NCBI RefSeq assembly: GCF_029589495.1
Contig: NZ_JAAIVF010000007.1
Span: 1-64,000 of the forward strand
From: Speluncibacter jeojiensis
GTDB taxonomy: Bacteria; Actinomycetota; Actinomycetes; Mycobacteriales; Mycobacteriaceae
Length of the DNA stretch: 64,000 nucleotides
Direction: 5' to 3'
Below, in pieces: positions 7,948-16,391 of this stretch. Both the position numbers and the translations under genes were made by a program. Position 1 is the stretch's first letter; each line of letters opens with the position of its first letter. The notes under the pieces were generated by a model. That model was not told the origin of the DNA and did no database searches. It saw only the letters and a list, made by a program, of their open reading frames with translations.

Positions 7948-8910
7948 TCACTCAAGCCCCCACGGCCGCGACCACGGCCGCCGGCACCGCACCTGCACCG
8001 ACCAACCGGACGCCGCGTTCGACACCCCGACGGGCAGTTGGGTTTCTGGCGTGTACGGCGGCACCGAATACAGGAACGCAACCCCATTCATCTGCGCCCA
8101 CAACGGCTCACCCGATCCGGGTTTGCCGAGCTTCCCGTTCGACTTGCGCAGGAACGTCACGACCTGCCCGTCGCGGGCCTCCGGGTCGGTGTCGACGAGG
8201 ATCGACTGATTGGCGATCGACGGCCCGGGCATCCAGATTTGCCGGGCCGCGTCCTCATCGGCCCGGTCGTATTCGTCGCTGCCGAACGAGAAGTCGGGCA
8301 GCAACGCCTTCGCGGCGGGCACCGACTGTGGTTGCCACACCAGCCATATCGGGTTGTCGGTCGGGTTCGACACGGCGACGTCGCCGAGTTGTACCTTGTG
8401 CCCGGTCTCCGATGACGGATCGGCCGGTCGGGTGTCGATGGTCGACGTCCAGGTGTCGGTGACGTCGTCCTCCCACCACCACGGGTTGTGGGCACGGCAC
8501 GTCATCACCACCCGCTCCACCTCGCCCTGGAACGGATCCGACTCCGGTTTGAAGATCGGCTGCTGCGCCAGGCGCAACGACAGATACCGGCGGGACTCCT
8601 CCGTCTCGATCCACAGTCGGCAGTCCCTGTCGTACGCCCACGCCTTGCGCCACTCGGAATCGTTCTGTGCCCACGAGTTGCCGTTGTCGTCGGTGATGAC
8701 GACACCGAACACGATGTCCCGGTGCAGATTCCGCAGGCCGCCGTAGTCCGATCCCGTCTGGAATGCGGCCGCGTTCGCGATCGTCTGCACCGGGGCATCC
8801 CAGATGCCGTCGACGTCGGTCGCAAGGTAGACACCCTGGTCGCCGCATCCCTCACCGGAGAGCCGGAACCAGGTCCCGTTCACCCCTTCGAGTTCGACGA
8901 TGGTGTTCAC
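7948..8910 (-). CDS. Distal tail (Dit-like) minor tail protein
   Basis: 320 residues. The GTG start overlaps the tape-measure stop (GTGA). It is the first gene after the tape measure, the standard place of the distal tail protein. Features include 'GVYLATDVDGIWDAPVQTI', 'LHRDIVFGVVITDDNGNSW', a 'HNPWWWEDD' patch and 'PIWLVWQPQ'. Similar proteins are annotated as minor tail proteins in actinophages. The assignment rests on position and general resemblance. Confidence 0.7.
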   Translation of the reverse strand: MNTIVELEGVNGTWFRLSGEGCGDQGVYLATDVDGIWDAPVQTIANAAAFQTGSDYGGLRNLHRDIVFGVVITDDNGNSWAQNDSEWRKAWAYDRDCRLWIETEESRRYLSLRLAQQPIFKPESDPFQGEVERVVMTCRAHNPWWWEDDVTDTWTSTIDTRPADPSSETGHKVQLGDVAVSNPTDNPIWLVWQPQSVPAAKALLPDFSFGSDEYDRADEDAARQIWMPGPSIANQSILVDTDPEARDGQVVTFLRKSNGKLGKPGSGEPLWAQMNGVAFLYSVPPYTPETQLPVGVSNAASGWSVQVRCRRPWSRPWGLE

Positions 8911-11900
8911 CTGCTACCGCCCATCCCGGCGGCCTGCTGGCGGCGCCGCTTGTCGACTTCCCGGAACGCTTCCTGCACATCGGCGACGACGATCGTCACG
9001 CCGTCGTTGACGCCCTTCGCGCCGAGCTTGAACAGCTGCGGCAGAGCACCATCCGAGCCGGACACGCCGAGGTCGGACAGGAACTGGTCGGTGTTCGCCT
9101 TCGCGAAATCGTTTAGCCCATACCGCTTCTCACCGCTGTAGGCGGATTCAGCACCGGTGCCGCCGACCGGAGGTGTCGACGACGGCGTGGACCCGCCGGG
9201 CGTCGTGGACGTGGACGGCTCGACCGGTCCGCCGGTCATGCCACGGAGCACGTCGACGAAGTCGGGCCGCTCGAGCACCTTCACCAGCCGCTCGAACGCC
9301 TCGGTCATCTCCGGCGACAGAACCCGCTCCGGCTTGAGGGTGTTCTTCATCATCGCGCCGATCCCGTTTGCGATGCCGCCGTTGTCGTACCAGCCGTTCT
9401 GTTCCCAGAACGCCTTCGCCGCCAAGGGATCGCCGTAGCGGTCCTTGATGTACCGGGCGCCGGCCGCGCCCTGGATACCCGGGTTCGGGTTCTCGTCGGG
9501 CAGGTACTGCGCCTTGGTGGAGTCCTTGAACTGGAACAGTCCGAACGCGCCACCATCGGGGTTGCGGTTCGTCGGGTTCCAGCTGGATTCCTTGCCGATG
9601 ATCCACTGCGCGGCATCCCATTCGGCGCCGGTGTCCCACCCGTAGGCGGCGAACGCCTGCTTGACCTGATCCATCACCGGGCCGGTCCCAGGCGTAGACG
9701 AACCGCCTTCGGAGCTGCCCGCCTTGCCGGCGAGGAAGTCGTACACCTTGCCGCGCATGTGGTCGAACACCGTCTTCGGCAGACGGCCCACATCGGAGTC
9801 CCCGAAGGCGGGGATGTTCCGTCCGATCGGGGCCATGACCGCGTTGAACGCGTCCGCGACCCGTCGCCGCAACCACCCGAATAGGCCGCCGCCTCCGGAC
9901 CCGGAGCCGCCGGACTTGAACTCGCCGCCGATCTCGGGAAGGAAGTACCGCAACCCGAACATGCCGTTGTCCGCGCCGCGGGCGGGACCGCCCCAGCGGA
10001 CACCGTTGTCGCCGGACGATTCGGCGTTGGTGCCGTCGATGGTGCCGGCCATGTGGGAGTTCTCCCCACCGCCGCCACGCATGACGCCGATCGACACCCG
10101 GCCGCCGAGTCCGGGCTTCCAGCCCATCGACTCGAAGTTCGATTCGGTGTTGAACTGGCGGCCGGATCGGGCGGCCATCCCATTGAGCACGTTGATGATC
10201 CCCGACCACAGGCCGGAGCAGTCCCACGACGGGTCACCGACACCGCCGTACTGGTACGGCTTTCCGTCCTCGCCCGCCATGAACGCCTTCGCTCGGCCGA
10301 CCGCCGCGTCCGCTGCGGATCCGCCACCGGCGAGGTAGGTGCGCCCGTTCGCGCCGACGAACATGCCCTCGGCGAGCGCCTTCCCGTTCGCCGTGACCGG
10401 GTGGTAGTTGAGCCGGTCCAGGTTGCTGGTGCCGATCGCCGACACGGCCTTCGCGTTGAGGACGTACTCGCCGTTCGACAGCATCGCGGGGATCTTGTCG
10501 TCGGTCGGCCCGCCCGGGCCGGACACCCGGCCGCCGGTCGCGAACTTCGCCAGCTCGCCGAGCTTCGCCTCGGGCAGCTCCGGCAGGTGTAGCCATCCGG
10601 CGACCTTGTTCCACGCGTTGCGGATGCCGTTGTTGTAGACGGCATCGACGACGAACTTGACCGGCTTGGCGACGATCCCGCGGATGGTGTCCCACACCTT
10701 GCCGATGAACCCGACCGCGGAGTCGAACGCGGTCTTGACCGTGTCGAGCCCGGACTTGAGCACGGTCCACGCCGGGGTGATCACATTGTCGATCACCCAG
10801 CGGATACCGGCACCGAGACCGTCCCACGCGGGCTTGATGACGTTCTCCCACACCCACTTGAAGAAGTCACCGACCGCCCCGAGCGCCGCCTTCAATGCCG
10901 ACCACGCCGGGTTGATGACGTTCGCCCACACCCAGTTGATGCCGTTACCGAGCGCAGTCCACGCCGGGTTGATCACCGAGTTCCACACCCACGCGAAGAA
11001 CGATCCGACCGCGCCGAGCGCGGCCTTGAGCGCACCCCATGCGGGCGAGACGACGTTCGTCCACACCCACGAGATGCCGGCACCGAGCGCATTCCATGCG
11101 GGCTGGATGACGCTCGTCCACACCATCTGGAAGAACGCGCCGACCGCGGAGAACCCCGCCTGCATCGCCTCCCACGTCGGGGCGAGCACGGACATCCACA
11201 GCCACGATGCGACCGCAGCGAGCCCGTCGAACACCGGCTTGATGACGCCGACCCACACCGACTGGATGACCCCGGAAAGCAGGTTCCACGCGATCATCAC
11301 GGGGGTGATCAGCACGGCCATGAGGACTGCCGCGGCGATGCGCGCCGCGAGGGCGAGACCATCGAACACCGGCTTGATGATCGAGTTCCAGGTGAACGAC
11401 AGGGCCGCGCCGATCGCGTTCCACGCCACCGTGAACGCGCCCTTGATCTGATCCCAATACTTCGTGACCACCGCTACCAGAGCGCCGAGCGGTCCGCCGA
11501 TGATCGTGATGATCAGCCGCCAATGGTCCTTGATGAAGTCGACAGCACCGCCGATGCCCTTCGCGATCCCCGACGCCACACCGGAAATGACCTTCCCGAA
11601 CGCGGCGAACGTCGGCTTCAAAAACCCATTCCACACCGCCGAGGTGGCCGTTTTGATGCCGTCCCACGCGGACTGAACCACCTTGCGGAAGCCCTCGAAA
11701 TGCTTGTACGCGTAGATGACACCAGCAACCAGCCCGGCCAGGGCAACCACAATGAGGGTGACCGGGTTTGCGTCCATCACGAGGTTGAGCGCGGCCTGCG
11801 CGATCGTCCACGCCTTGACCGCACCGACGACGGCGAGGATCGCGCCGCCCATCGACCCAAGGATCGCGCCGATCGGCTTGAGCACGTCGACATGCTGGCC

Positions 11901-13283
11901 GAGGAAGTCCATCGCCTTCGAGATGTCGCCGAACACCCGCTCGGCCACCGGCTGCAGGTCGGCCATGATGTTGTTCTTGAGGACGACGAGCTTGTCCTTG
12001 AACGACACCGTCGCATCGGCGGTCGCCAAAATGCCGTCGCCGGCGACAGCGGCGGACTTGTGCAGGTTGTCGAGGTTCAACACCCCTGCCTGGAGGGCGT
12101 CGAGGAAGGCTGGGGCCTGCTTCGCGCCGAACAGCTTCGCCGACAGGTCCAACGCGCCCGCCTCGTCGCCCGCCGCCAGCATCGCGTCGATGCCGTCGAC
12201 GGCGTTGTTGAGTGCGACGTTCATGTCCTCGCCGGGCTTGGCGACGTTGACCAGGCCCTTCGCGAGCCCCTTCGTCATCGCATCCGCGTCGAGACCGGAC
12301 TTTTCCAGCCGGGTCATCAGATCCGCCGACTCGCCGATGTTCAGTCCCAGCGCCCGCAGGCTCGGTCCACCCTTGTCCAGGCTCGCGACAAGGTCGTTCA
12401 CGGACACGCCACTGTTCTGCGACGCCTTGAACAGTTGATCCATCGCCGCGCCGGTGTCCTGCGATTCGACACCGAACCCACGCATCGCCTTGCCGAGTTG
12501 CTGCACATTGATCGCAGCACCCTGCAACCCGCCCAGCTCGACAACCTGACGGCCGACCGTCTTGAGGGCATCCCCGGTCAGGCCCATCGTCTGATTGACC
12601 TGCGCGGTGGCCTTGCCGATCTCCTCGAAGCTGGCCGGCGTTTCCCGGCCGATCTGCGTGGCAACCGCGTTGAGTTCCTTGAGCTTGTCGCCGCTCGCGC
12701 CGGTCGTCATCACGATCGTGCGGGACATCTCGTCGAACTGGGACCCCATATCGAACAACTGCTTGCCGACCATGCCGACCGCACCGGCGGCGATCGCACC
12801 GAACGCCTTGAGGTGATCCCCGGAGACGATCGACTTCTTTCCGATGTTCTCCACACCGGTCGCGGCGTCGTCGGAGGCCCGCTTGACGCCGTCCTGCGCA
12901 CGCTCGTAGTCGGCGGACGCCGCCGACACCTTGCGGGTGGCGGCCTCGTGCCCGCGCTTCGCGTCGGCGACCCGGGCTTCCGCCGCGGCGATCTGCGATG
13001 CGGTCGCGTTCGACTTGTCCCGCGTCTCTTGCAGTTTCAGCTCCGCGACACGCACCTTGTCGGATGCGCTGGCCTCCTTGTCGCGGGCCGCCGCGAGGGT
13101 GCCGGATGCTTTCTCGACGGCAGCCTTCGCCGACTCGATCCCGACTGCCACAGCCTGCCCGGCATCCTGCCCGGCCTTCTTCCCGGCCGTGACCAGCGGA
13201 GCGCCGAGTTCGCCCGCAAGGTTGCCCTGCAAGCCCTTGAGCACGGGGATTACCTGGAGTGCGGCATAGCCGATGGTCGTCAC
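8907..13283 (-). CDS. Tape measure protein with NlpC/P60-like and SLT domains
   Basis: 1458 residues, the longest gene here; tail length scales with it. It begins with coiled-coil segments (residues about 40-160), then hydrophobic segments ('VGAVKAWTIAQAALNLVM', 'VTLIVVALAGLVAGVIYAY'). Trp-rich repeats at about 690-850 are built from alternating 26- and 19-residue units that start with PAW. Near residue 1015 the motif 'YGGVGDPSWDCSGLW' followed by 'SHMAGTIDG' looks like an NlpC/P60 Cys-His hydrolase. Near 1230 'IIGKESSWNPTNRNPDGGAF' matches a soluble lytic transglycosylase (catalytic Glu). The two domains probably open the cell wall during DNA injection. The GTG start has AAAGGTGG upstream. 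Confidence 0.9.
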   Translation of the reverse strand: MTTIGYAALQVIPVLKGLQGNLAGELGAPLVTAGKKAGQDAGQAVAVGIESAKAAVEKASGTLAAARDKEASASDKVRVAELKLQETRDKSNATASQIAAAEARVADAKRGHEAATRKVSAASADYERAQDGVKRASDDAATGVENIGKKSIVSGDHLKAFGAIAAGAVGMVGKQLFDMGSQFDEMSRTIVMTTGASGDKLKELNAVATQIGRETPASFEEIGKATAQVNQTMGLTGDALKTVGRQVVELGGLQGAAINVQQLGKAMRGFGVESQDTGAAMDQLFKASQNSGVSVNDLVASLDKGGPSLRALGLNIGESADLMTRLEKSGLDADAMTKGLAKGLVNVAKPGEDMNVALNNAVDGIDAMLAAGDEAGALDLSAKLFGAKQAPAFLDALQAGVLNLDNLHKSAAVAGDGILATADATVSFKDKLVVLKNNIMADLQPVAERVFGDISKAMDFLGQHVDVLKPIGAILGSMGGAILAVVGAVKAWTIAQAALNLVMDANPVTLIVVALAGLVAGVIYAYKHFEGFRKVVQSAWDGIKTATSAVWNGFLKPTFAAFGKVISGVASGIAKGIGGAVDFIKDHWRLIITIIGGPLGALVAVVTKYWDQIKGAFTVAWNAIGAALSFTWNSIIKPVFDGLALAARIAAAVLMAVLITPVMIAWNLLSGVIQSVWVGVIKPVFDGLAAVASWLWMSVLAPTWEAMQAGFSAVGAFFQMVWTSVIQPAWNALGAGISWVWTNVVSPAWGALKAALGAVGSFFAWVWNSVINPAWTALGNGINWVWANVINPAWSALKAALGAVGDFFKWVWENVIKPAWDGLGAGIRWVIDNVITPAWTVLKSGLDTVKTAFDSAVGFIGKVWDTIRGIVAKPVKFVVDAVYNNGIRNAWNKVAGWLHLPELPEAKLGELAKFATGGRVSGPGGPTDDKIPAMLSNGEYVLNAKAVSAIGTSNLDRLNYHPVTANGKALAEGMFVGANGRTYLAGGGSAADAAVGRAKAFMAGEDGKPYQYGGVGDPSWDCSGLWSGIINVLNGMAARSGRQFNTESNFESMGWKPGLGGRVSIGVMRGGGGENSHMAGTIDGTNAESSGDNGVRWGGPARGADNGMFGLRYFLPEIGGEFKSGGSGSGGGGLFGWLRRRVADAFNAVMAPIGRNIPAFGDSDVGRLPKTVFDHMRGKVYDFLAGKAGSSEGGSSTPGTGPVMDQVKQAFAAYGWDTGAEWDAAQWIIGKESSWNPTNRNPDGGAFGLFQFKDSTKAQYLPDENPNPGIQGAAGARYIKDRYGDPLAAKAFWEQNGWYDNGGIANGIGAMMKNTLKPERVLSPEMTEAFERLVKVLERPDFVDVLRGMTGGPVEPSTSTTPGGSTPSSTPPVGGTGAESAYSGEKRYGLNDFAKANTDQFLSDLGVSGSDGALPQLFKLGAKGVNDGVTIVVADVQEAFREVDKRRRQQAAGMGGSR

Positions 13284-13301
13284 GGGCGCACCACCTTTCG
13301 G

Positions 13302-14140
13302 CTAATCGGAGGGTTGCGTGCTGGTGAGTGCGCGTTTCTCGCGGCGGCGTTTCGCCGCGATCCGCTGCCGCCGCAGCCTGGCCCGCTCCGGGGTCTCGCG
13401 CACGTCGATGCCTTGCTTGCGCGGGTTCGGCCGGGCCGGATGCTCCTTGCCGGACAGGACGTGCACGACGTCGGAGAGCAGGTAGGCGTGATCGTCCCAG
13501 CGGGGGCGGCCGTCGTTGAAGTGCTTCACAATCCGGGCGTCGCCCGGCAGGTCCTGGATCATCACCCAGATCTCCCGCAGCGTGAGCCTGCGGGTGCCGT
13601 CGGCGGCGAACCTCCACCGATCCGAGTAGCGGACCCCGTAGATGCGACGTAGGTCGGCTTCTACGAGGTCCGCGTGCTCGTCGAGGAATCGGTAGAGGAA
13701 CGTCAGTTTCCCGCGCCGCCGAACCCGAACTCGTCGGCGATCCGCTCGGAAAACGCTTCGAAGTCCCGCTTCTTGGGGTGCCGGACAATGAACTGGGCCC
13801 ACTGCCTCGGGCCGAGTAGGTGCTCGATCGCGTCGATGTGCTGCTGCCTCGAGAATGCCTGCACCGCGAGGATTGGCCAGTCGTCCTGATCGGCCGGGAC
13901 TTCGTACTCGCGGCCGCCGAACTCGATGACGACCATCTCGTCACCCTCGGCTTCGCGCCGCGGCGCGGGCTTGCGCTTCTTGGGCTTGCGGTCCTGCGGG
14001 CGCGGCGCGTTCGCGGGGATCTTCGACCGCTGCCGGGTACGGGCGCGGGCGGCCTGCAAGTCGTCGGCCGGCTCGGCGACCGCATCGGTGTCCTCGAAGT
14101 CGTCGTCGAAATCGTCGATGTCGTCGTACTGGTCGCTCAT
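13302..14140 (-). CDS. Tail assembly chaperone, -1 frameshift fusion (gpG-T type)
   Basis: The short chaperone frame (13703-14140) is extended by a -1 slip on GGGAAAC at 13712-13706. Reading then continues as KLTFLYRFLDE to the stop at 13302, giving a protein of about 279 residues. The extension is basic and ends 'RQRIAAKRRREKRALTS'. It has no good independent start, which supports expression only by frameshift, as for lambda gpG-T and most siphophages. Both products help load the tape measure during tail assembly. The gene lies directly upstream of the tape measure, as expected. Confidence 0.88.
13703..14140 (-). CDS. Tail assembly chaperone, short (non-shifted) product
   Basis: 145 residues. 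The ATG overlaps the preceding stop (ATGA). The N-terminus is very acidic ('SDQYDDIDDFDDDFEDTD'), followed by a Lys/Arg/Pro-rich linker and a folded C-terminal half ('VIEFGGREYEVPADQDDWP', 'AIEHLLGPRQWAQFI'). The last codons GGA AAC TGA lie on the slippery heptamer, so the main product stops here and a minority shifts into the -1 frame. Confidence 0.85.
   Translation of the reverse strand: MSDQYDDIDDFDDDFEDTDAVAEPADDLQAARARTRQRSKIPANAPRPQDRKPKKRKPAPRREAEGDEMVVIEFGGREYEVPADQDDWPILAVQAFSRQQHIDAIEHLLGPRQWAQFIVRHPKKRDFEAFSERIADEFGFGGAGN
13706..13712 (-). promoter_or_regulatory. Programmed -1 ribosomal frameshift site (GGGAAAC)
   Basis: The minus strand reads G GGA AAC TGA, a canonical X XXY YYZ slippery heptamer placed one codon before the zero-frame stop. 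The -1 frame is open for 134 codons beyond it. A stop codon right after the slip site favours pausing. Confidence 0.85.
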
Positions 14141-14445
14141 GGGTGCGGGTTCCCTTCATGGTTGGTGGTGAGTCCGTCTCGGCGCACGAGCGCCGGCGCG
14201 ATCGCGACGACGACCTCGGATGCCGCAGCGTGCGTGAAGCCCTCGGCCATCAGGTCGGAGTGCAGCGCGTACAGCGCGGCGGCCGTGGACCGGCTCGCAG
14301 CCGATGGTTGGTCGAGCCGCTCGATCTCGTCGCGGGCCGCGGCCACAGCGGCAGCGATCCGCGCTCGTTGCGAACGTGGGTACGGTCCGGCGTTGCCGAG
14401 TCGCTCCCACGCGGCCTGGATCTCTTCTTCGGTCGGTAGAGCCAT
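14137..14445 (-). CDS. Hypothetical protein between major tail protein and tail chaperones
   Basis: 102 residues, helical and Ala-rich: 'TEEEIQAAWERLGNAGPYPR', then 'AAAVAAARDEIERLDQPS'. The ATG at 14445 follows the leader motif GAACCCGCAC directly, without a clear Shine-Dalgarno, so the start is uncertain. Its stop overlaps the chaperone start (ATGA). Position suggests a tail-assembly accessory. The family is not recognised. Confidence 0.5.
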   Translation of the reverse strand: MALPTEEEIQAAWERLGNAGPYPRSQRARIAAAVAAARDEIERLDQPSAASRSTAAALYALHSDLMAEGFTHAAASEVVVAIAPALVRRDGLTTNHEGNPHP

Positions 14446-14468
14446 GTGCGGGTTCTCAATTCGTGCGT

Positions 14469-14508
14469 GTGCGGGTTCCTGGATGTCGGCGGCGCGGCGA
14501 ACCCGCAC
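14469..14508 (-). terminator. Stem-loop after the major tail gene
   Basis: A 10-bp perfect inverted repeat: GTGCGGGTTC at 14469-14478 pairs with GAACCCGCAC at 14499-14508, with a 20-nt loop. It lies in the 92-bp gap between the major tail protein stop and the next gene. There is no U tract, so a partial terminator or an RNA-processing or stability element are both possible. Confidence 0.5.
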
Positions 14509-14537
14509 GGAACTCCGCGCCGCCGACGCTCAGGGGG

Positions 14538-15332
14538 TCATGAGACTGTGACGGTCCCGGACGGGGTCAGCGACGCACCGGAGCCGGTGAGAGTTCCGCC
14601 GTTCGCGAGGGTGACCGTGTAGGGGCCGCCCGCCGAGCCGGTGACGGTGACGTTGCTGGCACCGACCGTCGACAGCGCGCCGACCGCGGTCTTGACAGCC
14701 GCCGCGGTCGCGTCGTACGCGATCCCTGCGGTGGTCTGCCCGTCGACGGTCAGCGTGAACGTGCCACCGGTGGGGGAGCCGCCGAGCGCGACCGTCTTGG
14801 TGACCGGGGAAGTGGAGGCCTGCCGGTCGAACAACTCACCGGCACCGTTCGCGAACAGGCCGCACTGGACCTCCCACTTGGTGATGTCGGACTCGTTGCG
14901 GTTGTTCGCGGGCACCCAGATACGGGCGCGCTGCGTCGACCACAGCCGCTCCTTGTCGCCGAAGTCGGACGTCGTCTCGAAGCCGATCCACCGGTAGACG
15001 GGCTTGGGCATGACGAGCTTCGTCTCGGTCGACCCGGGCCAAACCAGACCGCGGACAGTCGGGTTGTCCTCGAGCGGACTGAACTTCCGCGACAGCTCGA
15101 AGTTCTTGGCGCCGATCTTGATCAGGCCGATGCCCCAGCCGTAGTGCTTGGCCTCGTCGGACGACCGGTCCTCGGAGAATCCGTCGTCGCCGTCGAGGAT
15201 GCCCGCCTCCGGCCAGATCGCGTCGTCGACGTCGGTGGCGATGTCGGTCGGCAGCGCCGGGCGGGTGGGAGCGTCGGACAGGAACACCCGGGCATCGGCC
15301 CAGATCTTCGCGAGGTCAGGGTTTCTGGCCAT
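14538..15332 (-). CDS. Major tail (tube) protein with C-terminal extra domain
   Basis: 264 residues. The ATG at 15332 has GAGAGGGGC upstream. The tube-type body (residues about 1-180) has 'LAKIWADARVFLSDAP', 'HYGWGIGLIKIGAKNFELSR' and 'ESDITKWEVQCGLFANGAGE'. From about residue 183 a Thr/Gly/Val-rich beta domain follows ('GGTFTLTVDGQTTAGIAYD', 'GGPYTVTLANGGTL'), like the surface add-on domains of many tail tube proteins. It lies between the tail terminator and the chaperones. An 86-bp leader with a hairpin precedes it. Confidence 0.8.
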   Translation of the reverse strand: MARNPDLAKIWADARVFLSDAPTRPALPTDIATDVDDAIWPEAGILDGDDGFSEDRSSDEAKHYGWGIGLIKIGAKNFELSRKFSPLEDNPTVRGLVWPGSTETKLVMPKPVYRWIGFETTSDFGDKERLWSTQRARIWVPANNRNESDITKWEVQCGLFANGAGELFDRQASTSPVTKTVALGGSPTGGTFTLTVDGQTTAGIAYDATAAAVKTAVGALSTVGASNVTVTGSAGGPYTVTLANGGTLTGSGASLTPSGTVTVS

Positions 15333-15382
15333 GACAAATAGCCCCTCTCGGGTTTGGGTTGATGTGAGGTATGCGGGTTCAC

Positions 15383-15399
15383 CCACCCGTGAGGGGTGG
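15383..15399 (-). promoter_or_regulatory. Leader hairpin upstream of major tail gene
   Basis: CCACCC (15383-15388) pairs with GGGTGG (15394-15399) around a 5-nt loop, in the 86-bp gap before the major tail gene. With the TGCGGGTTC motif at 15372-15380 it makes a structured leader that could set message stability. Confidence 0.4.
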
Positions 15400-15418
15400 T
15401 GGAATCGAGTGCGCCCGA

Positions 15419-15817
15419 TCAGGCGGTGGTGCGGATGGTGACGCGGAGCAGGAACGACGCCATCGCGGCGTGGTTGTCGCCGTCGCGGGCGTCGAGCAGC
15501 GCCGACGGTTCGGTGGTGTGCGCGACACCCGGGATACGGTCGGCGAGCAGGAATCCCATACAGCGGGACGCGACGGCACGCGCCGCGCTGCGACCCTTCG
15601 CCCACACGGTCACCCGGATCATTGGATGGGTGGCGACCGGCCACGACGCGGCGCCGCCGTCGTCGAACACGGCGACATGCGCAGGCCGGTCGGGGGTCCA
15701 GGTGGCGGGCAGGTTCAGCGCGACCGTCACCCCCGGATCGGTGGCCGCGAGCCGCGCCGCGAGGTGGTCCTTGACCTTCCCGGCCGCGTCGGCGGGGAAC
15801 CGCAGCGGCCGGGTCAC
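15419..15817 (-). CDS. Tail terminator-like protein
   Basis: 132 residues. The GTG overlaps the upstream stop (GTGA). The sequence runs 'ADAAGKVKDHLAARLAATDP', 'PDRPAHVAVFDDGG', 'THPMIRVTVWAKGRSAARAV', 'DARDGDNHAAMASFLLRVTI'. An alpha/beta protein of this length directly before the major tail gene and after the neck genes is the expected tail terminator, which caps the tail tube. The assignment is by synteny and fold-like pattern. Confidence 0.65.
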   Translation of the reverse strand: MTRPLRFPADAAGKVKDHLAARLAATDPGVTVALNLPATWTPDRPAHVAVFDDGGAASWPVATHPMIRVTVWAKGRSAARAVASRCMGFLLADRIPGVAHTTEPSALLDARDGDNHAAMASFLLRVTIRTTA

Positions 15818-16071
15818 CGCAGCTTCACCGGGATACCGAGGGCGGCGGCGGCCTTCGTCAGCGCCCCGTCCTTCGCCTGCCGGTCGGCCGGCACCCTCAC
15901 CGTTGCGGCCCTGCGGTCGGTGGTGTACTCGACCACCTCCGCGCCCGTGCCCGCGTTGGCGGCAATGTCCCGGGCCGCGGCGTTGACGACGGCCGCGAAC
16001 TCGGGAGACTTGAGCAGTTCGGCGATCTCGCGCCGGTTGAGTTTGATGCTCACCCCGGTCTCGCTCATCAC
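15814..16071 (-). CDS. Neck / tail-completion protein (HK97 gp10-like position)
   Basis: 85 residues, starting at GTG or ATG (GTGATG) overlapping the upstream stop. 'IKLNRREIAELLKSPEFAAV' followed by 'AARDIAANAG' and 'VPADRQAKDGALTKAAAALG' matches small actinophage proteins found between head-tail stopper and tail terminator. It probably takes part in joining head and tail. No catalytic motif is visible. Confidence 0.55.
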   Translation of the reverse strand: MMSETGVSIKLNRREIAELLKSPEFAAVVNAAARDIAANAGTGAEVVEYTTDRRAATVRVPADRQAKDGALTKAAAALGIPVKLR

Positions 16072-16391
16072 CCCTCCGTCCGGTAGGCGTCCACGACCAG
16101 GCAGGGCAGGTCGTCATCGGGCCAGTCGCTGCCCCCCGCGACGACGTGATAGTCACCGCCCCGCACCGTCACCACCGCGCCGGTGGGGATACCGCCGGCG
16201 GGCGGGGCGGTGAGGTAGAGGCGGATGGTATTGCGGATCGTGTTGCGGCCGTGCACCAGATGCTCGACCGGGCCGAGCGGTTCGACCACACACCCCGACA
16301 CCGTGACCGGAGCGCCAGGATGCGTGACCGGATCGTCGTTGCCGTCGACCCCGACGCCAGGACGGAACGTCACCGTCTCGGTGTGCATCAC
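16068..16391 (-). CDS. Head-tail stopper-like protein
   Basis: About 107 residues. The start is the GTG at 16391 overlapping the upstream TGA, or the ATG three bases on. The protein is beta-rich: 'TVTFRPGVGVDGNDDP', 'VSGCVVEPLGPVEHLVHGRN', 'IRLYLTAPPAGG', 'AVVTVRGGDYHVV'. That pattern and the position after the head-tail adaptor fit the stopper that closes the portal channel after packaging. Confidence 0.62.
   Translation of the reverse strand: MMHTETVTFRPGVGVDGNDDPVTHPGAPVTVSGCVVEPLGPVEHLVHGRNTIRNTIRLYLTAPPAGGIPTGAVVTVRGGDYHVVAGGSDWPDDDLPCLVVDAYRTEG

Noticed and set aside
11523-13652. 709-codon plus-strand frame opposite the tape measure gene
   Set aside because: Composition is that of a GC-driven shadow, and the opposite strand codes for a clear tape measure protein.
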